Source of the DNA: R-RK-3 sp963842775
GTDB lineage: Bacteria; Pseudomonadota; Alphaproteobacteria; Rhizobiales; Rhodomicrobiaceae
Reading direction: 5' to 3'
Assembly (NCBI GenBank): GCA_963842775.1
Contig: CAWJHQ010000013.1
Coordinates: 248,001 to 312,000, forward strand
Length of the DNA stretch: 64,000 bases
Positions 20,424 to 29,181 of the stretch are shown here, in pieces. The stretch's first letter is position 1. Every line of letters starts with the position of its first letter. The position numbers and the translations under genes were made by a program. Under the pieces are notes generated by a model. The model worked only from the letters and a program-made list of their open reading frames with translations. It made no database searches and was not told where the DNA came from.

Positions 20424-21059
20424 ATGAAGCTGGATTCGAAATATTTCGATTGCATCCGGGTGAAACCGGATCGGGATCGGCTGGATCGTCAGCACATGCC
20501 TGTCTGTGCCTGGGTCGGCTGCGACAAGGCAGGCGCGCACCGCGCACCCAAGGGCCGCGGCAGGGAAGGGGAATATCACCTTTTTTGCATCGACCACGTT
20601 CGCGACTACAACAAGTCCTACAATTATTTTGCCGGCATGAGCGACGACGACGTCGCCTCCTATCAGAAGGCCTCCATCACCGGACACCGCCCGACCTGGT
20701 CATCGGGCGTCAACGCCTGGGCGTCGACGGGTTTTAGATCCGGTGCCGAGAAGGAAATGCCCGGCTATAAGCGCGATTTCGGCACGCACGACCCTTTCGG
20801 TTTTTTCGAGCGGGCGCGGCAGAGCGCCGCGGAAGGCGAGGAGCGCGCCCAGCGCCGCCCCGTGCGCAATGCGGAGCGAAAGTGTTTCAGCGCCTTGGAC
20901 TTGCACGAAGACACGGCGCCCGAGGAGATCAAAGCGCGCTTCAAAGCCCTCGTGAAACGGCACCATCCCGATAGCAATGGCGGCGATCGCGGCAGCGAGG
21001 ATCGGTTGCGCGAGATCATCCAGGCCTATAATTATCTCAAACAGGCCGGCTATTGCTGA
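20424..21059 (+). CDS. J-domain protein upstream of cobS
   Basis: A 211-residue protein. The N-terminal half contains CAWVGCDKAGAHRAPKG and FCIDHVRDYNKSYNYF, a Cys/His pattern typical of this alphaproteobacterial family. The C-terminus is a J domain (ALDLHEDTAPEEIKARFKAL, HHPDSNGGD with the HPD tripeptide, AYNYLKQAG). It would stimulate DnaK-type chaperones; the client is unknown. Its fixed position between bolA and cobS is conserved. ATG 20424 preferred over the upstream TTG. Confidence 0.85.
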   Translation: MKLDSKYFDCIRVKPDRDRLDRQHMPVCAWVGCDKAGAHRAPKGRGREGEYHLFCIDHVRDYNKSYNYFAGMSDDDVASYQKASITGHRPTWSSGVNAWASTGFRSGAEKEMPGYKRDFGTHDPFGFFERARQSAAEGEERAQRRPVRNAERKCFSALDLHEDTAPEEIKARFKALVKRHHPDSNGGDRGSEDRLREIIQAYNYLKQAGYC

Positions 21060-21150
21060 CGCTCCGTCGACATCCGCAATTTTGACCGGCGCGGCGAAGT
21101 CGCCGCTCCCTGCAAAACCGTAAATCGCGCCTATTACTGGGAAAGCCCAT

Positions 21151-22141
21151 ATGCCTGCAACGAGCCCAACGACGACGAACGGCCTGCCCGACATGAAGGT
21201 CTCGGTGCGCCAGCTCTTCGGCATCGACAGCGATCTGGAAGTGCCCGCATTCTCGCAGGCCAACGACCATGTGCCGGATTTCGACCCGGACTATCAGTTC
21301 AATCGCGAAACCACATTGGCCATTCTTGCCGGGTTTGCCCATAATCGGCGCGTCATGATCCAGGGCTATCACGGCACCGGCAAGTCGACCCATATCGAGC
21401 AGGTCGCGGCGCGGTTGAACTGGCCCTGCGTGCGCATCAATCTGGACAGCCATGTCTCGCGTATCGATCTCGTCGGCAAGGACGCCATCGTGCTGCAGGG
21501 CGGGATGCAGGTGACCGAATTCCGCGAGGGCATTCTGCCCTGGGCGCTGCAGTCCAACACGGCGCTGGTGTTCGACGAATATGACGCCGGGCGGCCCGAT
21601 GTGATGTTCGTCATTCAGCGCGTGCTTGGAAGTGTCCGGCCGGTTGACGCTGCTCGACCAGTCGAAGGTTATCCGGCCGCATCCGGCGTTCCGCCTGTTC
21701 GCCACCACGAACACGATCGGCCTCGGCGACACGTCCGGCCTCTATCACGGCACGCAGCAGATCAACCAGGGCCAGATGGACCGCTGGTCGATCGTCGTCA
21801 CGCTGAACTATCTGCCGCATGACGACGAAGTGGAGATCGTGCTGGCGAAGGTCAAATCCTATCAGACCGATCCCGGCCGCAAGGCCGTCGCCAGCATGGT
21901 GCGGCTCGCCGATCTCACCCGCAACGCCTTCATCAACGGCGACCTGTCGACGGTGATGAGCCCGCGCACGGTCATCACCTGGGCGGAGAATGCCAAGATT
22001 TTCGGCGATGTCGGCTTCGCCTTCCGGCTGAGCTTCCTGAATAAATGCGACGAGTTGGAGCGCGGTCTGGTGGCGGAGTTCTATCAGCGCTGCTTCGGCG
22101 AGGAACTGCCGGATTCCACCGTCAATGTCGCGCTGAGCTGA
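21151..22141 (+). CDS. cobS: aerobic cobaltochelatase subunit CobS (one-base frameshift)
   Basis: AAA+ ATPase subunit that, with CobT and CobN, inserts cobalt into hydrogenobyrinic acid diamide in aerobic B12 synthesis. Walker A GYHGTGKSTH and Walker B ALVFDEYDAGRPDVMF are present. An extra G near 21631 breaks the frame (corrected: VLEVSGRLTLLDQSK), after which FRLFATTNTIGLGDTSGLYH and SPRTVITWAENA follow. Length (about 330 residues) is normal. cobT follows after a single inserted gene. Confidence 0.92.
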
Positions 22142-22149
22142 GGCCGGCG

Positions 22150-22581
22150 ATGCTCCAGGTCGGCTATGAGTTTTCCAAGCCTTACGTCTTCACGCTGGAG
22201 AACATCAGGCGTTTCGCGGATGAGGCAGGCGACGAAAATCCGTTCCACCGCGACGAGGCGAAGGCGTCCGCCTCGCGTTTCGGCGGCATCATCGCCAGCG
22301 GACCGCAGATGGCGGCCGTGCTGATGGCGGTTTGCGCCTCAGGCGAGGCAGGCACGCAGGATGGCGTCGGCCTCGATTTCAGCTTCCGTTTCCTCAGGGC
22401 GATCCCTGCCGGAACCGCGACCTCGCTGGCCTGGACCGTAACGGCCGTCGAACCGCATGAGGGGCTCAAGGGCGAACTCGTCACGCTCGAAGGCCGCATC
22501 GTCGATGACCGGGGCAAAGTCTATGTGACCTGCCTGGCGCATACCGTCGTCTGGCCGGATAAGACCGGCGCCGCAGCTTAG
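22150..22581 (+). CDS. MaoC-like hydratase/dehydratase
   Basis: A 143-residue hot-dog-fold protein with the MaoC motif FADEAGDENPFHRDEAKA followed by FGGIIASGPQ, the hydratase-2 active-site pattern with Asp and His. Family members hydrate enoyl-CoA or similar unsaturated thioesters. It starts 9 bp after cobS and ends 21 bp before cobT, so it is probably cotranscribed with them though it has no known role in B12 synthesis. Confidence 0.8.
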   Translation: MLQVGYEFSKPYVFTLENIRRFADEAGDENPFHRDEAKASASRFGGIIASGPQMAAVLMAVCASGEAGTQDGVGLDFSFRFLRAIPAGTATSLAWTVTAVEPHEGLKGELVTLEGRIVDDRGKVYVTCLAHTVVWPDKTGAAA

Positions 22582-22602
22582 GGAAGGCAAGCGAGAGCTG
22601 CC

Positions 22603-24487
22603 ATGGCCATACCGCCAAAGAGGAAAAACGACCCTGGCTTGCCGTTCAAGCAGGCGCTGGCTTCGGCCACCCGCGCGCTTGCGGGCGACGAGGAATTGCA
22701 GGTGATCTATTCCACCGAAGTTCCCAGCCTGAAGGGCAAGACGGCGACGCTGCCGCAGCCATCGCGTTCGCCCTCGAAAAAGGAGCTGGCGATCCTGCGC
22801 GGCCATGCGGACTCGCTGGCGCTGACGGTCGCCTGCCACGACGCTGCGCTGCATAACAAGCTCGCGCCGGCGGCGGGCATGGCGCGCGCGGTGTTCGAGG
22901 CCGTGGAGCGTGCCCGCGTCGAGGCCATCGGCGCGATCCGCATGAAGGGCGTCGCGGCCAATCTCACGGCGCGGATGGAATCGAAATATGAAGGCCGCGC
23001 CGCGATCCCTGCCGAACGCGAAAGCGCGCCGCTCGACGAAGCCCTGGCGCTGATCGTGCGCGAACGGATGCTGGGCGCCAAGCCGCCCAAGCGCGCCGCC
23101 CCCATCGTGGAGGCGTGGCGGCCCTGGATCGACGACCGCGCCAGCGCGCTGATCGATACGCTCAGCGAAAATCTGGAAGACCAGGAGACGTTCGGCCGGC
23201 TGCTGCGCGACGTGCTCTGCGCGCTTGAGCTGATCGAGGAGAATTCGCAGGGCAATGAGGACGCGACCGGCGGCGACGATGAAGAGGGCGAGCAGCCGAC
23301 GCAGGGCGATAGCGAGCAAAGCGGCCAGGATCAGGAGACCAAGCCGGTCTCGGCGGACGAGGATTCCGATCAGAGCACCGGCGCGGCCGAAGACGCCGAG
23401 CTGACCGAGTCCTCGCGATCGGGGCGAGCTGGACGGTGAAGGCGACGAGCAGCAGCGCACGCAAGCGCCGCCGCGCCGCCCGAATACCTCCGTGCTCGAT
23501 ACGCCGAGCGCCTTCGGCTACGAGGTTTTCACGCGGCAGTTCGACGAGACGGTGGCCGCCGAAAACCTGTGCGACACCGATGAGTTGGAGCGCCTGCGCG
23601 GCTTTCTCGACAAGCAGCTCACCCATTTGCATGTAGCCGTCAGCCGCCTTGCCAATCGCTTGCAGCGCCGCCTGCTCGCACAGCAGAACCGCGCCTGGGA
23701 TTTCGACCTGGAGGAAGGCGTTCTTGACGCCGCCCGGCTGTCGCGCGTCGTCACCGACCCCTATCAGCCGCTGTCGTTCAAGGCCGAACGCGACACCACC
23801 TTCCGCGATACGGTAGTAACGCTGCTGCTCGACAATTCCGGCTCGATGCGCGGGCGGCCGATCATGGTTGCGGCGTGCTGCGCCGATATCCTCGCCCGCA
23901 CGCTTGAGCGCTGCGGGGTGAAGGTGGAGATCCTCGGCTTTACCACAAGGCAGTGGAAGGGCGGGCAGACGCGCGAACAATGGCTGGCCAAGGGCAAGCC
24001 GGGCGCGCCGGGACGGCTCAACGATCTGCGCCACATCATCTATAAATCCGCCGACATGCCCTGGCGGCGGGCGCGGCGCAATCTCGGCTTGATGATGCGC
24101 GAAGGGCTGCTGAAGGAAAACATCGACGGCGAGGCCTTGGCATGGGCGCATAATCGCCTGCTCGGGCGGCCGGAGCAGCGCCGCATCCTGATGATGATTT
24201 CGGACGGCGCTCCCGTGGACAATTCCACCTTGTCGGTGAATTCCGGTTCCTATCTGGAGCGGCATCTGCGTCAGGTGATCAAGGAGATCGAAACGCGGTC
24301 GCCCGTCGAGCTGATTGCCATCGGCATCGGCCACGACGTCACGCGCTATTACAACCGCGCCGTGACGATAACTGACGCAGAAGAGCTCGGCGGTGCAATG
24401 ACGGAGAAGCTCGCCGAACTGTTCGACGAACACGCCCGCGAGTTCCAGCCGCGTCGGGGCAGGGGACCGCGCGGCAGGCTGCATTGA
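22603..24487 (+). CDS. cobT: cobaltochelatase subunit CobT (one-base frameshift)
   Basis: Partner of CobS. The N-terminal domain (LPFKQALASATRALAG) leads to a long acidic linker (GGDDEEGEQPTQGDSEQSG region). After an extra base near 23425 the C-terminal VWA domain follows, with the metal-ion site VTLLLDNSGSMRGRP and the later MMISDGAPVD. Corrected length about 628 residues, as expected for CobT. The frameshift falls in the low-complexity acidic linker, a typical place for indel error. Confidence 0.92.
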
Positions 24488-24561
24488 TGCCGGTTTGATC
24501 CCCTATGCTGCCCGCAGGGCCTCAGCCGCTTCCGGCGCGTTGGCACTCACGGCGGGCTTGA

Positions 24562-26415
24562 CTATTCATCCGGACGCTGACGCCGCCACAACTCGACATT
24601 GCCCTCGCATTTGAGCGCGTAGACGCTGTTGCGATCAGCCGAGAGGGCGCCCGCGCACACCGGTCCGGAAGGTCCAATATAGGGCCCGAGACGCGGCTCG
24701 CCGTACCAGAGATAGAGCCGCCGGTCCTCGTTGAGGATGAGAACCGCGGAACCGTCCTCCGCAAAGTCTACGATTGAGGCTTCGCGCGATAGGCCGGCCA
24801 GTTCCTTATCCGGCTGCGTTGTGTCCAGTGACCAGAGCTTAAGAGCACCATCTATGGATCGCGACAGCATGCGCCCAGCCGTCAACGCCGCGATCTGCTC
24901 AACGGCGCCTTGATGCAGGCGGTAGGTCTGTTTCGCAAGGCAGTTTTTGTCGTGGCGCACGATCGTGCCGTCGTCACGTGCGGTGTAGAGATCGCCATCG
25001 GCGCCGAACGCCGCGTCATTGATGCTGCCCTCAATGCGGCAGGCGATCTCGCGCGAGCGGTATGACGTCAGCAAGAGCTCTTCGACCTTGTGAGGCTCAG
25101 ACCTGTTCGCCGTCGTAACCCGCGCGGCGAACCGGTCTGATCCAGGATCGGTCAAGCTCCACTGAAACTGCGCCCTCATGCAGGCCGGCGCCCATTGGGT
25201 GGTGCCGGTAAGGGTATAGCCGCCGAAATCGACGAAGCCGAATGTGCACCTTTCCGGATAAGCATAGACGCCGGTCGCCGGGGTGCCGGCGGCGAGGACG
25301 AATTGCGGGCTGAATTTGTGTGTGATCGTATGGGTTTCCGGCGTACCGCCGTTTAACGGAAGGGTGACGATCTCGCCGTGGACCGTGACCACAAGCGAGG
25401 ATGCCGACGCGTCGAATCTCACGTCCCGAGGCCAGACCGGGCTGGCCGGCACGCTCTCGATGCGGACAGCCGCATCGCTTGCGTCGTCCCAGACACGCAG
25501 CTTTGCGTCGTCCTCGATGGTCACAAGCCGCTCGCCAGCCTCGATCATGGTCTCGGTCTGGCACTTGACCTCCCGGGTCGGAACGCAAGCCTTGTCACGC
25601 AGCGTGCGCACATAGTCGAAATAATAGGGCATCCTTTGCCGGACCGAGGCTGCGGGGCCGACCTTTCCCGCTCCTGCGGGCGCCAGACTTGTCACCTGGC
25701 CGGGAAGGCTCGCCGAAACGAACGGGCGCTGGGTGCCCGACGTGGTGGCTATGACGTCATCGCGGATCTTGCCGGCGAGCAGCCGCAGGTCGACATTCTG
25801 CTCGCCGACCCAACGGGCAAAGGATTGCGCGAATGGGCTGTTGGTATTGCCGTCAAGCGCCACATGGCCCGCCGCCGCCGCATAGATAATGACATAGCCG
25901 TCAAGCTCGACTTCCGCGAGGCCGCGATTGATCACCCCCGAAGCCGACGGCAGGCGTGCGGTGAACGGATTGTCCCGGCAGGCGTCGAGCGCAATGATCT
26001 TGACGGATGCACCGGCCACGCTGCGGGGGACCAGTTCGAACGGAACCGCCGCGGCGGGGATATCTTCAAGTGACCGGATGCTGGCGTCGACGGGCACGAG
26101 CCAGTTCGCGCCGCTTGCCTCCAGTCCATGTCCCGCGAAATACACCATCGCCACATCGGCCTGCATGGCGTCGAGCGCGAATTCCTGGAGCGCCGCCTCC
26201 ATGCCCTTCCGGTCCAGATCCGCCGCCAGCCGCACGTCGAAACCCGATGCCGCCAAGGCTTTCGCCACTAGCTGCGCATCGTTTTGCGGATTGGCGAGAG
26301 GCGAGACGGTGCGATAGGCGGAATTGCCGATGACGAGCGCCAGGCGCTTGGATTGAGCCTGACTGCACCCGGTGCAGAAGCACAGGACGCAAACGGCGAG
26401 TACGGCTCTCAGCAT
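24562..26415 (-). CDS. caspase-family (C14) lipoprotein with C-terminal beta-propeller-like repeats
   Basis: A 617-residue protein. The N-terminus VCVLCFCTGC is a lipobox-type signal, so an outer or periplasmic lipoprotein is likely. Residues 24-250 form a metacaspase-like domain: KRLALVIGNSAYRTVSPL, catalytic His96 in VYFAGHGLEA and Cys146 in ALDACRDNPF. The C-terminal half has irregular WD-like strands (LVTIEDDAKLRVWDDAS, MLSRSIDGALKLWSLDT, VELWRRQ), consistent with a sensing propeller. Bacterial caspase homologues cut after basic residues and take part in stress or cell-death pathways; the target here is unknown. Confidence 0.85.
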   Translation of the reverse strand: MLRAVLAVCVLCFCTGCSQAQSKRLALVIGNSAYRTVSPLANPQNDAQLVAKALAASGFDVRLAADLDRKGMEAALQEFALDAMQADVAMVYFAGHGLEASGANWLVPVDASIRSLEDIPAAAVPFELVPRSVAGASVKIIALDACRDNPFTARLPSASGVINRGLAEVELDGYVIIYAAAAGHVALDGNTNSPFAQSFARWVGEQNVDLRLLAGKIRDDVIATTSGTQRPFVSASLPGQVTSLAPAGAGKVGPAASVRQRMPYYFDYVRTLRDKACVPTREVKCQTETMIEAGERLVTIEDDAKLRVWDDASDAAVRIESVPASPVWPRDVRFDASASSLVVTVHGEIVTLPLNGGTPETHTITHKFSPQFVLAAGTPATGVYAYPERCTFGFVDFGGYTLTGTTQWAPACMRAQFQWSLTDPGSDRFAARVTTANRSEPHKVEELLLTSYRSREIACRIEGSINDAAFGADGDLYTARDDGTIVRHDKNCLAKQTYRLHQGAVEQIAALTAGRMLSRSIDGALKLWSLDTTQPDKELAGLSREASIVDFAEDGSAVLILNEDRRLYLWYGEPRLGPYIGPSGPVCAGALSADRNSVYALKCEGNVELWRRQRPDE

Positions 26416-26656
26416 GATGGACCCCCCAATTCTCCCCCGGCAAAGCGACCTGCAACAGTCTCAGGTCATGATGCTTCTCGATCATCGTCTCTTGCCCCTG
26501 CCGAGACAATTCGGCGGACACTGGCATTCTCGCCCGGCCGAAATGGGGCGCGATTGGCCGTGCAAGGAGAAGGGCGAAGTCTGGACGTCGACCCGTGCCC
26601 GAGACAGCTTTTGGGATGCGTCGTCGCCGGGCCGTGGGTCTTATCGGGAGGCAAGC

Positions 26657-26686
26657 TTGACATGTGACCATATGGTCACCTATTAT
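26657..26686 (+). promoter_or_regulatory. consensus-like promoter of arsR-type gene with embedded operator
   Basis: TTGACA at 26657-26662 and TATTAT at 26681-26686 are separated by 18 bp. The expected transcription start, 7 bp after the -10 box, coincides with the GTG at 26693. The spacer is almost wholly filled by a perfect palindrome. Confidence 0.7.
26664..26679. promoter_or_regulatory. 16-bp perfect palindrome, likely autoregulatory operator
   Basis: GTGACCATATGGTCAC lies between the -35 and -10 boxes directly upstream of an ArsR-family repressor gene. A dimeric winged-helix repressor bound here would block RNA polymerase, so autoregulation is the simplest reading. Confidence 0.65.
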
Positions 26687-26692
26687 CCGGCT

Positions 26693-27013
26693 GTGACGGA
26701 TGACGACCAAGTATTCAAGGCGCTTGCTGACCCGACGCGTCGCTTTCTCCTGGACCTCCTCTTTAAGCGTGACGGTCTCACGCTCAAGGAACTGGAGTCC
26801 GGGCTGGCGATGACACGCTTCGGTGTCATGAAGCATATGCGCCTGCTGGAGGATGCCGGTCTCGTCGTCACCCGTCGGTCTGGCCGGGAGAAGCTGCATT
26901 TTCTCAACGCAGTGCCGATCCGGCTGATCCATGACCGGTGGATCGACAAATATAGAGAACGGGAGGTCTCCGCGCTGCTGGCGCTGAAGACCGAGCTAGA
27001 GAAAAAGGATTAG
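26693..27013 (+). CDS. ArsR-family winged-helix regulator
   Basis: About 106 residues: DDDQVFKALADPTRRFLLDL, then LTLKELESGLAMTRFGVMKH (recognition helix) and LVVTRRSGREKLHFL (wing). It belongs to the ArsR subgroup encoded beside SRPBCC/AHSA1 proteins, not to metal-sensing ArsR, since no Cys-rich metal site is seen. GTG 26693 is chosen because homologues begin there and because the ATG at 26672 lies inside the operator, upstream of the predicted transcript start. The mRNA would therefore be leaderless. Confidence 0.8.
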   Translation: MTDDDQVFKALADPTRRFLLDLLFKRDGLTLKELESGLAMTRFGVMKHMRLLEDAGLVVTRRSGREKLHFLNAVPIRLIHDRWIDKYREREVSALLALKTELEKKD

Positions 27014-27018
27014 CGATC

Positions 27019-27513
27019 ATGACGGACAATACCCAGACCACGCAGATCTACCGGGTCTATATCAAGGCCAGCCCCCAGGCGATCTGGGACGCGATCACCA
27101 GCCCCGAATGGTCGGAGCGGTACGCTTATGGCGGCCGTGTCGAATATGATCTGAAGTCTGGCGGCCGCTATTGCCACCATGCGAGCGCCGAGATGACATC
27201 GGTGGGGCTGCCCGACGAGCTCATCCTTGGCGAGGTGATCGAGGCCGATCCGCCTCGCAAGCTGGTGCAGACCTGGCACCCGATGTGGAGCGAGGAAAGC
27301 GTTGCGGAAACACCCACGCGCCTCACCTATGAGATCAAGGAAGGGTCCGGCGGCGTATGCACGCTGACCATCATCCACGACGTTGCCGGTGCGCCGAGCG
27401 TTGCCCGCATGGTTCCGGGCGGTGGAGATGCGGCCCAGGGCGGCGGCGGCTGGCCGTGGGTGCTCAGCGATCTCAAATCCCTCCTGGAGACCGGCAAACG
27501 CATGGCGGCCTGA
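27019..27513 (+). CDS. SRPBCC/AHSA1-type protein
   Basis: A 164-residue START-like fold protein: IYRVYIKASPQAIWDAITSP at the beginning, GGRVEYDLKSGGRY, ILGEVIEADPPRKLVQTWHP and WPWVLSDLKSLLETG at the end. Such proteins bind hydrophobic ligands in a helix-grip pocket. It starts 5 bp after the arsR stop and is certainly cotranscribed. Regulator plus SRPBCC pairs are common small operons, and the ligand may be the signal for derepression (inference). Confidence 0.82.
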   Translation: MTDNTQTTQIYRVYIKASPQAIWDAITSPEWSERYAYGGRVEYDLKSGGRYCHHASAEMTSVGLPDELILGEVIEADPPRKLVQTWHPMWSEESVAETPTRLTYEIKEGSGGVCTLTIIHDVAGAPSVARMVPGGGDAAQGGGGWPWVLSDLKSLLETGKRMAA

Positions 27514-27526
27514 CCCGTCAGCCAGT

Positions 27527-27566
27527 GCGGTGGAGACCTCGCGCAAGCGGAGTCTCCGCCGCACGC
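27527..27566. terminator. inverted repeat between convergent genes
   Basis: GTGCGGTGGAGAC and GTCTCCGCCGCAC are nearly perfect inverted repeats around CTCGCGCAAGCGGA, in the gap between the plus-strand SRPBCC gene and the minus-strand amidase gene. No long T-run follows, so it is at best a weak bidirectional terminator. The centre CTCGCGCAAGCGGAG also occurs at about 9797. Confidence 0.45.
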
Positions 27567-27574
27567 AAAACCCG

Positions 27575-28330
27575 TCAGAGCAATATCGCCCTCAGCAACC
27601 GGTTCAGCGTATCGATCGTCGAGTGATCCGCGCGCCCATTGACGAGGGCGGGGCGGAAGTGGCGCTGGAATGCGGTGACGACGATCGCGGTGTCCTCGCA
27701 GAAGCGGCCCGTCGGTGCGATCTGATAGCCATATTCCGCGAGCCGGCGCTGCAGGCGTTCGATTTCGCCGCCTTCGTCGCCCGGCCCGAAGCCGGCATCG
27801 CCTTCGATGCGCGTCGGTTCGACCCAATGTCCGATGCCTGCGCCGGCCAGCCGCGCCCAATCGAACTTCTCCCCGGGGTCCTGCTTGCGGCTCGGGGCGA
27901 TATCGGAATGCGCCAGCACCAATTGCGGCCTGATATGGTGGCGGGCGATGATGTCGAGCGCCAAGGCCTCGATGGACTGCATCTGCGCTTCCGGGAAGTC
28001 CGGATAGCCGCCGCTATGTCCCGGATTATGAATCTCGATGCCGATCGAAGCCGAGTTGATGTCGGTTTCGCCCGCCCAGAAAGCCTCGCCCGCGTGCCAG
28101 GCGCGCATCGCCTCGCTCACCATCTGCGTGATCCGGCCCGCCTCGTCGATGAGATAGTGACAGGAAACCCGCAACTCCGGCGTGCACAGCCAGTAGAGCG
28201 CGCGATCGGCGTCGTCCATCCCCGTATAATGCAGCAGCAGGATGCTGGGCCGCTGTCCGTCCTTGCGGGGCTCGAAATTGGCGGCCGGATGCCACGCCGC
28301 ATCGAGTGAGGTGTCAATGGTCATCGGCAT
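27575..28330 (-). CDS. N-acetylmuramoyl-L-alanine amidase, AmpD-like with peptidoglycan-binding domain
   Basis: A 251-residue amidase_2 protein. Zinc ligands are suggested by SILLLHYTGM (first His), IGIEIHNPGHSGG and LVLAHSDIAPSRKQDPG (last His with the catalytic region). A C-terminal peptidoglycan-binding repeat follows (EIERLQRRLAEYGYQIAPTG, VVTAFQRHFRP). It cleaves the bond between MurNAc and L-Ala in muropeptide turnover. It lies 30 bp downstream of, and is probably cotranscribed with, the TerB/J-domain gene, a common alphaproteobacterial pairing. Confidence 0.88.
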   Translation of the reverse strand: MPMTIDTSLDAAWHPAANFEPRKDGQRPSILLLHYTGMDDADRALYWLCTPELRVSCHYLIDEAGRITQMVSEAMRAWHAGEAFWAGETDINSASIGIEIHNPGHSGGYPDFPEAQMQSIEALALDIIARHHIRPQLVLAHSDIAPSRKQDPGEKFDWARLAGAGIGHWVEPTRIEGDAGFGPGDEGGEIERLQRRLAEYGYQIAPTGRFCEDTAIVVTAFQRHFRPALVNGRADHSTIDTLNRLLRAILL

Positions 28331-28359
28331 CCCCCACGCCCGCCGCTCGCCTCACGCAC

Positions 28360-29082
28360 TCAAGCGCTGAGGCGGCGCTCCTTGCGGATCTCGTCATAGG
28401 CTTCGTTGAGCGCGGCGATCTTCCTGGTGGCGATGTCGATCATTTCCTGCGGCAGGCCGCGGGAGACAAGCTTGTCGGGGTGGTTCTCGACCATCAGCTT
28501 GCGGTAATGGCGGTGCAGATCCTCTTCGGACATACGCGGGTCGACGCCCAAAATCTCATAAGGGCTGCGCTCCTCGGAGACGACATGGCGGGCAAGGATG
28601 GAACGGAACTCCGCGTCGCCAATGCCGAAATGCCTCGCGACGGTGGCCAGATAGTCGCGCTCGCTCGGACGGAGGGAACTGTCCGCTTGCGCGATGTGGA
28701 ACAACCCTTCGAGAATATTGTGCAGCATGTCCGGATCGTCCCGGAACAGCCTCGCCAATTGCTTGGCGTAGGACTCGAACCCGGCCACATCCTGCTTGGC
28801 CAGATCGAAAATGCGGGCGACATTCCTGGCTTCGCTTTCGGGAACGCGGAACACTTCCTTGAAGGCGTGCACTTCGTCCTTCGTCACCGCGCCGTCGACC
28901 TTGGCCATCTTGGCCCCAAGGGCTATCACGCCGATGGTGAAGGCGATTTGCTTATCCGGCTCCGCCGCGTCGTTTTCGCGATCGATGACGATATGCCCGG
29001 CAACCCCGCCAAGCACTGCACCCAGCGGTCCGCCGACCGCCAATCCGGCTGCCGCGCCAGCCAACTTTCCCCAGATCGACAC
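28360..29082 (-). CDS. DjlA-like TerB/J-domain protein
   Basis: A 240-residue protein. The glycine-rich hydrophobic N-terminus (AGAAAGLAVGGPLGAVLGGV) may anchor it to the membrane. The middle is a TerB-like helical domain (ALGAKMAKVDGAVTKDEVHAF) and the end a J domain (SPYEILGVDPRMSEEDLHRH, ENHPDKL with the HPD motif). This is the architecture of DjlA, a membrane-associated DnaK co-chaperone. It is followed by the amidase gene on the same strand. Confidence 0.85.
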   Translation of the reverse strand: MSIWGKLAGAAAGLAVGGPLGAVLGGVAGHIVIDRENDAAEPDKQIAFTIGVIALGAKMAKVDGAVTKDEVHAFKEVFRVPESEARNVARIFDLAKQDVAGFESYAKQLARLFRDDPDMLHNILEGLFHIAQADSSLRPSERDYLATVARHFGIGDAEFRSILARHVVSEERSPYEILGVDPRMSEEDLHRHYRKLMVENHPDKLVSRGLPQEMIDIATRKIAALNEAYDEIRKERRLSA

Positions 29083-29181
29083 CTATGTCACCTCTGCCAT
29101 GCCGAAAAAGCTCTGGCTATGGACGCTTTAATTCTTTTTAGCTGTCCAGCCTGCCGCCCTTATACGATGTTTGGAGGAAAA

